Assembly: GCA_963556255.1 (NCBI GenBank)
Contig: OY744616.1
Span: 6,353,956-6,417,955, forward strand
Direction: 5' to 3'
Length of the DNA stretch: 64,000 bases
From: Allolobophora icterica
Lineage: Eukaryota; Annelida; Clitellata; Crassiclitellata; Lumbricidae
Below, piece by piece: positions 20,301 to 31,220 of this stretch. The notes beneath the pieces are model-generated. The model saw only the letters and a program-made list of their open reading frames with translations, had not been told where the DNA came from and did no database searches. Position numbers and translations under genes: made by a program. How positions within the stretch are numbered: the stretch's first letter is position 1; every line of letters starts with the position of its first letter.

Positions 20301-21831
20301 ATTACAACCTGACTTCTCCAATGACTGCGACTTGACTTTACTTGAAGCGTCCATCGACTGATGATGTCTTGGACATTATTTTAACGACGCTGTAGAAGTC
20401 ATTGGATTAGATTAGATTAGAGCTAACATTTTGGAGCCATCCACTACACATGACTAAACCTCCTCCCCTGTCTGCATTTGGTCTTACCCTCCCCATTCCC
20501 CTTTGTGGACATCCTGACTGCAGCAGAGTACTATGACCTAGATTAGGGTAATTTGCTGAACTTGCAGGACTACTTTGTAGTACCATGCAACAGGCCTGCC
20601 TGACCCTTTGGACCTTGACCTGGAACCGATTTTTACCCTACTGGCCTATCGATTTTGTTTTGACTGAGCACCTGCAAATGAGCTGGTTCCCATGACTTTG
20701 CTTTTTAGGGTGCTGTAGAAATTTCAAGGATGTTGCACTTAGAGCATGGGTATACCCGGTGTAGTTTTGTTGGGTATAGGACATGGGAGGTTGTACTTTG
20801 TTCTCAGATTGGACAGCGCTTCATGAAGCGTGCCTTAAGGGATTACCGGATGCGGTCGAGTGTCTTCTGAAGGCTGGTGCGGACGTGAACGTGGCCGCGG
20901 ATGGCGGCACGACTCCTCTTCATGACGGAGCCATTTCCGGATGTCTTAAGGTGTGTTGTTTGTTCTTAGAGTGTTTGAAATAGCAGACATAGCCTTGTAC
21001 ATATGAAGAAGAAAAGGTAGGTAACATAGAAGAAGAATAAGAGCAGTCCATTAAGACCTGAGGCAACTATGGCTATGAAGTGTTACTGACTTCATTTTCT
21101 TAGGCTTGGCTTGTGAGGGTTGGTGGCCAATCCTTTCCCTCGGCATCTTATCATCCCACCGAAAGTGTACGGTCAGTGTACTCATTATAGCTGAGTTGGC
21201 TGGGGCACAGATGGAGCAGAAATCTCTAAGCAAATTTCTGCTTGGTGGGGATTTGAACCCCTGACCTGTTGATTGACTGTCCAGCATGCTAACCAATGTA
21301 TACACTATCTGAATCATGATGAAATGGTACGTTCAGGCTGTTTATTTTTGCCTTGTTATCCAACAGGTGGTTGAGCTGCTGTTACATCATGGTGCCGATG
21401 CTTCTCGGACGGACAAAAGTTGTAAGACCCCTCTGGAGGTTTCTTCAAGCGACGAAGTCAAGAAGTGCTTGCAAGACCACATGCATAGGATGACAGAGTC
21501 CAGTCCAGCCCAGAATCCGGAATCGAGTGAAAATGCTTCTTGTAAGTGGAATCTTAGGATTTTTTCGTAACGTTTGCAAAGCCAGAAGTTCTGTGAAATT
21601 TGATTTTTAAATATATAAGCTGTGGCTTGTGCTTTGTAAAAAATGGTTTATTTGTTTAAGATCAATTGTTCCTTTGTTTTGGGCAATTTAGTCTTTTGTT
21701 GCAGGTCATTGGTCATTTGTTTGAGATCAATTGGTCCTTCATTTTGGATCATTTGTTCATTTGTGTGAGCTAATTTACTAGGGTGATTTAGTCGTATGCA
21801 TGTTTGTGTGTGCATGTATGTATGCGTATTT

Positions 21832-21870
<39 letters not shown>

Positions 21871-24800
21871 TATCTTTATTGCTTTCCATGACATTATGTT
21901 TGTATATACGTACATATTTATGTTAGCATGTATGTCTGTATATATATATAAATGTATGTATGCATTTATGTATATAACAAGTCATTTAATAAATCATTGC
22001 CTTTCAAGAATTTCTTCTCAACAGTGCTGTACACGTGACTGTCCAACTGACATTATAAGAAGCTTATAGATTAATTTGGAAGTATGTACAGGTTTTCTGT
22101 TTATGTAAGAGCTGGCCCACTGCAGTGATAGTTTTCCAAATTAATGTATTTGTTCTTCAGGCAGCCATCCAAAGTGTGAAGTCAATGCTCTTACTGATGA
22201 TGATCAGCCTAGTCTTCCAGGTCCCCCTCAGTGCTCCATCACGATTCTTCCTTTACTGGAAAGCTGTGCAGTTGATCATCTGGAGAGCTCTTCTGCAAAG
22301 AAGGTGACCTTTGACCGGAGCGCAGGTGATGGACCGTTTACGCTCTATGGTCCTTACTTAGATCCACCAAGGGCCTTGCCAGACGCAGCAGGTTTGGAGG
22401 AGCGCTGCAGAGCACCAAGTCGCTCATCGAGCTTGACGCTAGTGGTGGATGTCTTCAAGGAGCAGTGCCCTGTTTTGATTTCTCCTGTGACTACGTCCAT
22501 GGTTTCCGCGACGGTGTCGGCCTCGAGCTCTGCGCTGACTCTTTCTTCGACTTCTGTCGCAGCGTCGCCGTCGACATCCGCCGTCGTGCTCTCTGGAAAC
22601 TCAGAGGTCAGGAGAAGAGTAACCAGAAGCAGGAGTCGTTCCTTAATGGATACAACGGATGGAGTTTTCAAAGCAGGGGTTGCTGAAGGAAGAGTAATCG
22701 GAACCGGGGTTTTCAAAGGAGACACGTTGAGTGGTAACGGGCATTCGGTGTCGAGTGGGATGGAGTCCGAACGTCATGACTCGAACTCTCTACGAAAGAA
22801 TGACTCATCTCTGGATCATGCCCAGGATGCTCTGCCCTGCGCTGTCACAATCTACGAGGACATCAGCGATGATGAAGATGCTTTGTTGCCGTCACGCTCT
22901 GCCGAGACCTCACATGAGCGATCAAAGGCACGTATCAACCTTATTATTATTATTATTCATTTATAAATTTTATGAGAGTTGCATAACTTGCATTTTGAAA
23001 ATTCTTGTATTCTTTTTTTCCATATTCAGAATTTTGCAATGATTGGATGCAGTTTATTGTGTATGCTTTATATTTCTGCTGTAACTATCGTCATTCACAC
23101 TTGCATGAGAAATTTATGATGCAGGTAGCCTAAGTGAAGAATGAGTAAGGCCACAAAGTCCAATGTATTTATATATGTATCAGAGCACTTTTATAGCACC
23201 ATTAAGTAACTCACTAGGGCACTCTGGCATGGCTGTCTAGGAATAGGAATCACCGAACAAATGTGTCTTATGTCGAACAGAAAACGTTTACTGAACTGTT
23301 AAAGATGCTGGTCATCATGAGAGAAAGATGCAATGCACCTAGCTCACGCTGACATGCGAGAGCACACATGAACCAGTCGTGGGAAGCCAAACGCAGCCGG
23401 TGGTGGCCTGGACAGCTTGAGACCGGTGTGAAGAGCTCTGAGATGTAGTCTGTGCTGAGCCAGCGATCGAAGCAAACTGTGTGTTTATGACCCTGGCTAA
23501 GTTGTGTGCACGCGCTTGTATCACACCTGGGATTAAGATTTTCTGAACCTGTGTAGCTAACTAATACACTGTAGCAGTGGCATGATGGTTGACTGGTTAG
23601 AGCGCTAGGCCTGTAACGCAGAGAGTACGGGTTCGAGCCTTCACTCGGGCGGTTACTGTGTAGGGAGATTGAGGAAGTCCTTTGCTCACAATTGCTCTGC
23701 GTAATCGATGTTCTGTCATATGGTCACGTGCACGCCTTTGGCTTTGGAAGTAGGACAATGTCAAATACAGTTGTGCTGTGTTGTATTTTAACAGGTTTGT
23801 TGTTAAATCTCATTGGACATGTGTTCATTCTAGGAACTGGATCCAAGAAGTCTCTGTTTTGCTACGAATTCCGACGAACAAAACGTGAATTCGATGAATT
23901 CTGTTGACATTCCATCTTCCCAGATGCCAGGTGGATTGCAGACCAGAGATGTTTCGAAAGACAATGGGTCAACTGCCTTTGACTTCCATTCCTATTCACA
24001 AACAGAACCTACTGGTCACCTGCCTGCTGGCTGTTTTAAGGCACTGAAGTGGAAGACTTCAAAGTGTGCTGCGAGTGTTGGCATTGGTGTGAAAGAGCGC
24101 GACGTGGTTCGGCCAGATTTAGGAGGGATCGCTGGCAGTAGGGATGAGCCGGAGATTATTGCCAGTACTGAGAAATGTTTTGCCAAAAGAAAAATTTCAT
24201 GCGCTTCCAGAAAGGCTCAGGTCTTCAGTGGACACAAGGATCTCTCGAAAGATTCGGCGGGAAGAAATCCGAGAAAGGTGTCTCAGTTCTGCAACGAGTT
24301 GAACCATGGACCTAGCGTGCAAGAGGATTGCAGGATTGCCCCGGATCAGAAGAATGGTAATATTGTGCAGAAACAAGTCATCCCAACGAAGAACTTGCTG
24401 TCGGGCGACTTGAACCCTTCTTACCAAGCGGAACCTCACAGTTTATCAGTTCGCAGGTGTGACATCTGCATTCCAAGACCTGCTGTTGATACAACCAGGG
24501 AAGGCAACGTGGTAATCAACGGCTCAAACCCGGCTCTTACAGAAGTAAACAATAATTCAGGGAACAGTTTCTGCATTCTGTCAAAGTCCGGCAACAACAG
24601 CTCTCAGCGTGAAGAAGCAGCCACGGTCGAGCGACTCGATCGCAGTTCTGATAGACCAAAACCAGAAAGAAGGAAGTCGGCGGAAGACCAGAGCGTGGCT
24701 GTGAAGAAATTTGGAAGAGATATCGTCGTTTTTCTGCGCAAGGCAAAACTTGACGTACGTTCTGAGGTGAAGGGTTTCGGCATTAAGAACACGACCAGCG

Positions 24801-27800
24801 TGATGGGAGAGGAATCTGAACGTAGCAAGACATCTGATGACAATGCAGCAGCAGCAGCAGCAACAATCTCAGGTCAGGGTCAGAGTGAGAGGCGTTTCTT
24901 CACCCCTGAGGTACGAAATCAGTCAGGGACCGAAGGGCTAAAGAAAGACGGGACCAAACCGCGGATCGTGCTGTGTAAGAGTCTCGTGAAGAAAGGATCC
25001 GCTCCGTTGGCTAGATCGATTCTTCACAACGGCCAGAAGGAGTGTGTGTTCGACTGGAACCGATCTGGGTCTAACGGGGCTCTGCTCGTCGACAAGAGCA
25101 CGATGACTGCGGCGAGCGACTGGGAGCTGAATGAAAGTGTCATGAAAGATCAGTCAAGTGGTGAGATGTTATATAACTTTATGGGTCGAGCCGCTGCAGA
25201 AACACAGACGAACATCACTGGAGAAATGAATCCGGTTGCAGTGCAGAACATCACTCCAATGGCCTGCGCTTTTAAAATGGGCTCCGGCGACTGGAAAACC
25301 TCAGAGCACTCTCTGTGTTCATTTGACCAATCATCTGGGTTCAAGAAAACACCTGACAGTTACAGCCAATCAGCTGGCAATGTCAGGTATAATAATTACC
25401 TGCAGACACAGGAATTTCGGACTCCAGTTTCCGATGGTATAGGAAAACGGTGCAGGACAGAAGTGCACGACAAACTTGCTTCCCATCCGCTGGTCCCTTC
25501 TTGCAAAACATCTCGGCAGACAAAGCATGGTACGGACTCCACATGTGATACAGTCGTTATGAGGCACGATCAGAGGCAGGCAGGAAATGGATTTGCAGTT
25601 CCAACAGTGACTTATCCAGTTGTTTCTGCCGGTGAAGAGCCTCCTCCACCGAAGGTGAAGATCCTGTCTGTTTGTCAGAAGAAACTGTTAGATGTCTGCC
25701 CATCTGAGATTTTCAGAGGTGGCTTTGAGGAGGCAGAAGGTGAGGTCTCCGAGCATAAGTGCAGACCGTATGGGAGGAGACTGAAGTCGTCGACTGAGAC
25801 GTTATCGTGCAGAAAGGAATCGGCTGCCTCTGTGTCTTGTGTGGCGAAGAATATGAGCGTGAAGAAAAAGAATGGAAAGGTATGTTACTGGAGATTTTAT
25901 TTGATATTATGTTACTGAAGAGATATGTCTTTGTTGGTGAGGAAATTCATTCGATGTTATGTTACTGAAGAGATTTTCCTGTGTTGGTGAGGAGATTTTA
26001 TGTGATGTTACGTTACTGAAGAGATTTTCCTGTGTTGGTGAGGAGATTTTATGTGATGTTACGTTACTGAAGAGATTTTCCTGTGTTGGTGAGGAGATTT
26101 TATGTGATGTTACGTTACTGAAGAGATTTTCCTGTGTTGGTGAGGAGATTTTATGTGATGTTACGTTACTGAAGAGATTTTCCTGTGTTGGTGAGGAGAT
26201 TTTATGTGATGTTACGTTACTGAAGAGATTTTCCTGTGTTGGTGAGGAGAGTTTATTCATCATTATGTTACTGAAGAGATTTCAGTATGTTTACTGAGAT
26301 TTTAGTATGTCATACTGAGATTTTAGTCTTTTTTCCATTGTGAGAGGAAATGAGGAGGGAGGCAGTGTAGTGGGAGAGGTCCTTTGAATAACACCAAACA
26401 AGGCAACTCAGGGACATAAGTATGAAATATTTAACAAACTAAAAGGAACATTAGGGCAGAAATTCTTCAGTGCAAGAGTTGTAGACTTGTGGAATGATCT
26501 GGATGATAGCACTGTCTCAATGGACACGATCACAGCTTTTAAGAGGAAACTAGCAGAGATAGGCTATTAAGCATAGCGAGTAGCTATGTAATCTACATTT
26601 GAGGTTCGAATCCAGGTATTTTCGTTATTTTGCTGTGTAAATCTAGGTTTGCAATACCCTACCGAACTTGACTGAGCTTACCTGACCTTTATGTTTGTGT
26701 CTGTCTTTACAGAATGACAGAGTTGGACATTTGGAAGAAGATGTGCCAAACGGGCTGAATTTGGTTGGCAGTGAAACAGACTGTAGCAGACTGACTGCAT
26801 CGATGAAAAGGGCGGCTGGCTTTGGGAGTGGCGTTGGAAGTGGATGTGGTCCAGGCAAGGTGAAGCAGACGCGAATTGTCAAAGAAAGGGATCTTCTGGT
26901 CCAGACGAAGGCAAATGGTAAGAACGAGGCTTCTGGTTAACCCACTTTCCACTCCACAATATCAGACCTTGATGACAATTAAGAGAGTTAACAGTTTTCT
27001 GTAGAGACTTTTTCTTAGTTATAAATTGACAATGAACTTAACTGTTACCAGTTATTGTTTCTAAATCCTAACGCTTGTGATATCCAGCGTTTCATCCTGT
27101 GCCTTCAGCAATAGAATAATATTAGGAATAATAATAGGAATAATAATAGGATAATATGTATAATTGAAATAATAATCGATGTGCTGAAAGTTACTGGATG
27201 TTGTTGGTTGCTTTTGTTTGTCAGTTGCAATTGCAAGAGAAGGCTGTTCAGGCGATCAGTTGAGAGATGGGGACGATGCGGATCATTCAAAGAAGACGAC
27301 CAACTACGCCTTGTGGCACGGCCTTTGCTCGCAAACTTATGGCTCTTTAGATTCTGTCATTGTGAGTCTTACTTAATCTACTGAATTGATTCTGGGTCCC
27401 ATATGGGGATATGGGTCCTATTTGGGCTCCATGTGGGCAGCTGGCTGGGTATGGGTAGAACTCTCAAAAACTCTCTGGATATTGGTCATTCACTGGGAAT
27501 TTGTAATTCACTGGGGATGGGTCATTTGCTGGGGATTGGTAATTCACTGCAGGGGGATTGGTAATTCACTGATATTGGTCATTCGCTGGGGATGGGTCAT
27601 TCACTGGAATTGGTCATTTTCTGGGGATTGGTCATCTTTTGGCGATTTGTCATATTTTTGGGGAGAAGTGTAATTTATGTTGGGGAGGAATGCCATTCGT
27701 TTTGAGGAGAAATGTCATTCACTGAGGACATCTGTCTTTTGTTGGGCAAGTTTGTCCTGTGCTGGGGAGATGTGTCATTGACTGGGTATATTTGCTATTG

Positions 27801-30800
27801 ATCACTTGTTGGAGAGATTTGTTATTCAGTGATGAGGTACAGATGTGTATGTTATTCATTTGGACAATTTGAAATCAATCCTTTGCTGAACAGGAAGCCA
27901 GAGAAAATTTTTAAGGATTTTTATATATCTTTATTTGCAGAACGATGAGCAGAAGATTGCGTCTTCCCGAGATAAGCCTGATTTTCCCAAAGAATTTGAA
28001 AGATTCTTGATGGCTACGAGAGAATACAGCATCCACAGTTCCAGTCAAGAGGTAATCTAGGGAAACTGCTTGATATAAGAAATTTTAAATGTGTTAAGAT
28101 GACCTGTGAAGGTACAAACCTGTTGGTCAATATATGCAGGTATCTTATTATACATTTATTAATTGCCACTATCTAATAATGAAGCATCAATCCATGGTGC
28201 TGGGCAGTTGTTAGTGAAGGACTTGCTGAAGGACCCTACACAGTAACCATCTCGGTGAGGGGGTCGAACTGTACTCTCTGCACTACAAGGCAAGCGCACT
28301 GACCATTCGGCTACCGTGTCCCAAGCATATGCTGTTTTACACCAATCTTTACTCGATGCTTTGACCAAGGTTTGCTTATTGTTGCTTCATGCTGTTAATG
28401 TGTCTTTTGCTTATGGTATGTATGTATCGAGACTCTTAAAAATTGCACCTTTTAAGTGGCTCCCAGAATTGCTTCATGCATGACTGTCTCACTGATACAA
28501 GAAGTGTGTTTTAAGATGGTTTGAAAATGTATGCTGTACAAAATGTGACAGCATATGATAGGAGAATGTTCCAGGAGGACAGTGCAACAGGCAAAAAAGC
28601 ACAATGGGTCTGATTTGAAGTGTGGAAACACTTCAAGACCATACTGCATCTTTGTTCGATTTGGGCACAGCCTATATATTTGTCTTACATTTCAAACTGT
28701 TTTTCTTTCTTCAAGAGATGCCACTATTTCTCACAGGCTTTAAAAAATCTGGATGTCTAACTGCTTGTTACCTGGCAACTGACCAGCAGCACCTTAGATT
28801 TGCATTTCTACATGATTTAAACATCATTCCATACATTAGATAATGTCTGGAACTGTTTCAAGTGTTCTCGAAAGTTACTGTTGTTTGTCGTTCTCAGATT
28901 TCTGCTCCTGCTGGGTTGGATTTGCCACTGAGGAACCTTTTCATTAGACAAGAGAAGGAGCGACTGAAGCTGAGACAGGAACAGAACATGAGATGGGTAA
29001 CACATCGAAGCTCATTTCTTTGTTTGCAGATAGTTAATTGAACGTCTCGATACAGGTGGCTTACCCACATGGAGCCCGTATAGGACCCATATTCTCGTAT
29101 AGAACCCATGTGGGCCCCATCTAATGCCCGTTGAAATGCTGGCAAGGTTTGGATTGAGTTTGGCATCCATTGATCCTAGTCTGTTGATCTGTTTTACCAC
29201 GGGAACATTTCGGACTTAACACATATTAAGTGAGTAAGCATATAGGTATGTATGTATGTATATGTGTATGTATGTTTGTATGTATATATGTGTATGTATG
29301 CATATGTGTATGTATATGTGTATGTATGTATGTATATGACGTGTATGTATGAATTTGTATACATGTATGTACGTTTGTATATGTGTATGTATGTATATAT
29401 GTGTATATATGTATGTGTGTATCTGGACATTTACTATAGCGCCTTTTGGTACCTCACAAAGCGCTACTCGAGTCCGTCTATATGATTTTAAATGTCATTA
29501 AGAGCAGAAATATCATTAGCATGCAAAACAATGCATAGAAAACTAGGGAAGTCACCAAAACCATGCCATAATCAGGTCAATATCCAGAAGATCAGTCCAT
29601 AAGATGCTTGGTCATTAGATTGTTGTGCTGAAAAAATCCATAATAATAATAGTGAGAGGTACACAATGAATTTGCTGTTTGAAAATTGCTTACATTTTCT
29701 GTTATGTTCAATGTAGGAGAGGTTGCTGTTGACGATTGAGGCAGAGGTGATTCGTGAATATGTAGAAGAGGAGAAAAGGCTGGAGGCGTTTCAACCGCTG
29801 AGCAGCTGTAACGTCCTATGCCAGCAGAACTTCTGCAGTCGAAGTCATGAGAACCTTCAGGAGACTCGAGCACAGAACAACCTCAAGTCACGACTCAAAG
29901 GGCTCAAGGAAAAATTTCTTGAGTTTGAGGTAGAATTTGAAATTCCTCTTCTCAGTAAATGCCTGTAAACCTGTTATGTTTGATGGTTGTTTTGTTTTGT
30001 TGTGTTGGGAATTCCTCTGATGAGTTTCTCTTGAAGTGGCGCTACATAAATCTAGAAGCGGTGTAATTTAAGGATAGAACTCGATACCTTTTGTACAGAG
30101 AACGTAGGTTTTGAGATCACAGGAACCATGGAGAACACAGGTTAATGCTGGTTAATTCTCTTCCCCTTACCTTCGTCACTGTTTCAACTTTAAACACCAC
30201 CCACCTTAACCGTTTGACTGTTTGCCTGCTCGAACCCTTTTGATCTTGACCTGGAACTGATTTGACTCCCACCTATCGATCCCCCGCCTGTCAATTATGT
30301 TTTCACTAATCGCCTGTGAATAAGCTGGTTCCCACGACTTTGCTTTTTTGGGCGCTGTAGAAATTTTGAGCTTACGATTATGATTAGCTTATGCAAGACC
30401 AAACGTCTGAGTCTGATTAGCTTTGTGTCTAAGCGTTGTCTAATCTAATCTAATGACTTCTATAGCGCCGTTAATATGACGTCCAAGACATCAGTCAATA
30501 ATAAGTCAATAATCGATTAAAGTGTAATCGCAATTCTTAACTCATAATCCATAAGAAAAGCTGTTCTGTAGCCTTGTCGACAACACGATAGCACGCTCTT
30601 CTGTGCTGGGCAGTCTTCCCATCTGTACCTAGCTCGAAATTGGTTGGAGAATGGATCCAAATTGTAAATCCACTTCAGTGCATGGCTTTATAATGCAATA
30701 AGAACCAAAACTTTATCTGCCAGGAAAGGAATTCTGTAAAATCTCCATTGCCTTTCCAAATCAAACGGATCTTAATCACAAATTTTGTGTAGTACTGCTT

Positions 30801-31220
30801 AGAGAAACTTCTAAAAGGTGACCCTACCCAACAATGTGGGAACACAGTTAACCTTGTCATTAGAAGATCGTGCTGTCAGAAAAATTATAAATACAAACTA
30901 ATAGTATTAATTCAGTGCAATAAATGCAATATAATGTGAGGCAAATAAAAATGAAATAAAATAGAAACAGTTAAGAAAATAATACAAGACATAATCAGTT
31001 GTTTGTTTTGTTTTGGTTTTTTCAGACAAATTTGCGTTTCCAGCTTCAGAATGAGGTTAACGTTCTTCATACCTCTCAGGTACAAGAGTGGGAAAGGATG
31101 CTGGCGAGCTGCCAATCTGTGAATTCTAGCCACGCATCACCTCAGCTCTGCGTCTCAAAAGTTGCCAACTTGCGCTGTTTGGTTTCGGCTTTTTTCGATA
31201 AGTTCAATTTGTACCAGTAA
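14381..31220 (+). CDS. ANKRD11/ANKRD12-like ankyrin repeat nuclear protein (13 exons)
   Basis: Exons: 14381-14456, 15265-15426, 15692-15868, 20808-20950, 21367-21541, 22161-22927, 23834-25879, 26713-26917, 27225-27361, 27941-28051, 28898-28996, 29717-29929, 31026-31220; 1501 aa. The start follows an in-frame TGA at 14369. Residues 98-225 are ankyrin repeats (INWRDRHGETMLHK, DWTALHEAC, TPLHDGAISGCLK, VVELLLHHGADAS) that match ANKRD11/12 closely. Residues 245-1250 are low-complexity Ser-rich with basic patches (RRRVTRSRSRS, SVKKKNGK). The end, from DFPKEFERFLMATREY through RQEKERLKLRQEQNMRWERL and FQPLSSCNVL to EVNVLHTSQVQEWERML, follows the conserved C-terminal domain of that family. Human ANKRD11/12 are larger (over 2000 aa) chromatin regulators that bind p160 coactivators and HDACs. 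The exon 6 donor appears to be GC (AAG|GCACGT); exon 9 is the least supported. Confidence 0.82.
14640..14750 (+). repeat. (TCA)n-type microsatellite
   Basis: Imperfect CATCAT/CATCATCTTC runs in intron 1 of the ANKRD gene. They create long Met or Ile open frames that are not genes. Confidence 0.8.
14925..15200 (+). repeat. SINE family A (tRNA-headed), near complete
   Basis: The head runs from GATAGTCCAGTGGTTAG (A-box region) to GGTTTCAAATCCC (B box). The body includes AGGGCAGAAATTTG, GTACACTGTCGGTGGGA and AAATGAAGTCGCTAA. Other copies: 4285-4750 (split), 21045-21300 (-), 47850-48135 (-), 52390-52680 (+), and a short piece at 54015-54070. Confidence 0.8.
16460..16755 (+). repeat. tRNA-headed SINE inside the outer hAT
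   Basis: The head GGCCCAGTTAGCTATATCGG holds an A-box-like motif and CGGTTCGCTTCCCG a B-box-like motif. The body then ends in CGCTATAGAAAATCGCG and an (ACATTT)n tail at 16733-16753. It interrupts the hAT transposase between the zinc-finger part and the next segment. Confidence 0.65.
17773..18455. mobile_element. Inner hAT element, inserted in the middle hAT
   Basis: Ends are CATTGGCGTAAAC at 17773 and, reversed, CATAGGCGTAGAC ending at 18455, with G-rich subterminal stretches. A perfect 8-bp duplication TGTACTAT lies at 17765-17772 and 18456-18463. Its ends resemble the middle element's, so the two are probably related non-autonomous families. The 683 bp are A/T-rich with no coding signal. 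Confidence 0.85.
18840..19258 (+). mobile_element. LINE 3' end fragment inside the middle hAT
   Basis: VLHWLPVSQRVLFKVV and then, in another frame, LFAWNGLPLELR match the reverse transcriptase C-terminal landmarks LHWLPVxxRVxYK and LWNSLPLxLR. The tail carries the GAGCACCTCTGAGTAG hairpin arm and GTGCTATGTAAAT, as in the LINE at 47165-47465. Confidence 0.7.
19960..20740 (+). repeat. Mosaic of repeats G, C and H with a TTATTG microsatellite
   Basis: 19960-20115 and 20455-20585 are family G (as at 7610-8000). 20120-20236 is a (TTATTATTG)n run. 20290-20425 is family C, ending GACGCTGTAGAAGTCATTGG and (ATTAG)n. 20590-20738 is family H, shared with 30215-30385 (GAGCTGGTTCCCATGACTTT, then GTGCTGTAGAAATTT). 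Confidence 0.65.
21045..21300 (-). repeat. SINE family A copy
   Basis: Reverse orientation, with GACTTCATTTTCTTAGGC and TTTGAACCCCTGACC (B box reversed) in the right order. The ANKRD intron around it has no other signal except a (TCAA)n run at 21833-21869. Confidence 0.75.
23575..23725 (+). repeat. SINE family B copy, 3' truncated
   Basis: The tRNA-like head contains GGTTGACTGGTTAGAGCGC (A-box region) and GGGTTCGAGCCTTC (B box), followed by the family B body CCTTTGCTCACAATTGCTCT. It is not a real tRNA gene: no cloverleaf closes. Confidence 0.7.
25903..26290 (+). repeat. 51-bp minisatellite starting at the exon 7 donor
   Basis: About seven tandem units of 51 bp (TTACTGAAGAGATTTTCC, then TGTTGGTGAGGAGA and TTTATGTGATG), nearly identical in the middle. 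51 is divisible by 3, so frames stay open on both strands; these are not genes. The first unit overlaps the splice donor context of ANKRD exon 7 (25879/25880). Confidence 0.9.
26385..26580 (+). mobile_element. LINE 3' end fragment
   Basis: FFSARVVDLWNDLDDS followed by TAFKRKLAEIGY is the classic C-terminus of a CR1/jockey-like reverse transcriptase. It differs from the other LINE ends here and lies in ANKRD intron 7. Confidence 0.7.
27470..27850 (+). repeat. Degenerate minisatellite (TTGGTCATTCACTGGGGA-like)
   Basis: Many diverged units of roughly 18-30 bp carry TCATTCACTGGGGA or close variants. It lies in ANKRD intron 9 and has no coding meaning. Confidence 0.7.
28145..28325 (-). repeat. 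SINE family B copy
   Basis: Reverse orientation: ATTGCCACTATCTAATAATG tail first, then the B box region as GGTCGAACTGTACTCTC, and the head ending GTGTCCCA. Confidence 0.75.
28440..28850 (+). mobile_element. Degraded LINE fragment
   Basis: 28725-28830 matches the LINE tail at 2285-2390 (AAATCTGGATGTCTAACTGC). Upstream, HFKLFFFLQEMPL-type sequence is too decayed to align further. The 5' limit is a guess. Confidence 0.4.
29225..29430 (+). repeat. (TATG)n-type microsatellite with tail motif
   Basis: Imperfect TATGTATGTG runs end at about 29420 next to a reversed tail motif (CTATAGCGCCTTTTGG). A family E fragment follows at 29540-29610. Confidence 0.8.
30215..30515. repeat. Repeat H (+) followed by repeat C (-)
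   Basis: 30215-30385 matches 20590-20738 and ends GGGCGCTGTAGAAATTTTGA. 30430-30515 is family C reversed (TAATCTAATCTAATGACTTC, then TATAGCGCCGTT). It lies in ANKRD intron 12. Confidence 0.65.

Noticed and set aside
23590..23660. tRNA gene candidate with A and B boxes
   Set aside because: The acceptor stem does not close and the same head plus body recurs many times; it is SINE family B. The same holds for 4395, 14940, 16470 and 52400.
25907..26297. Repeat-protein frames on both strands
   Set aside because: A 51-bp minisatellite keeps all frames periodic; there is no start context or flanking exon.
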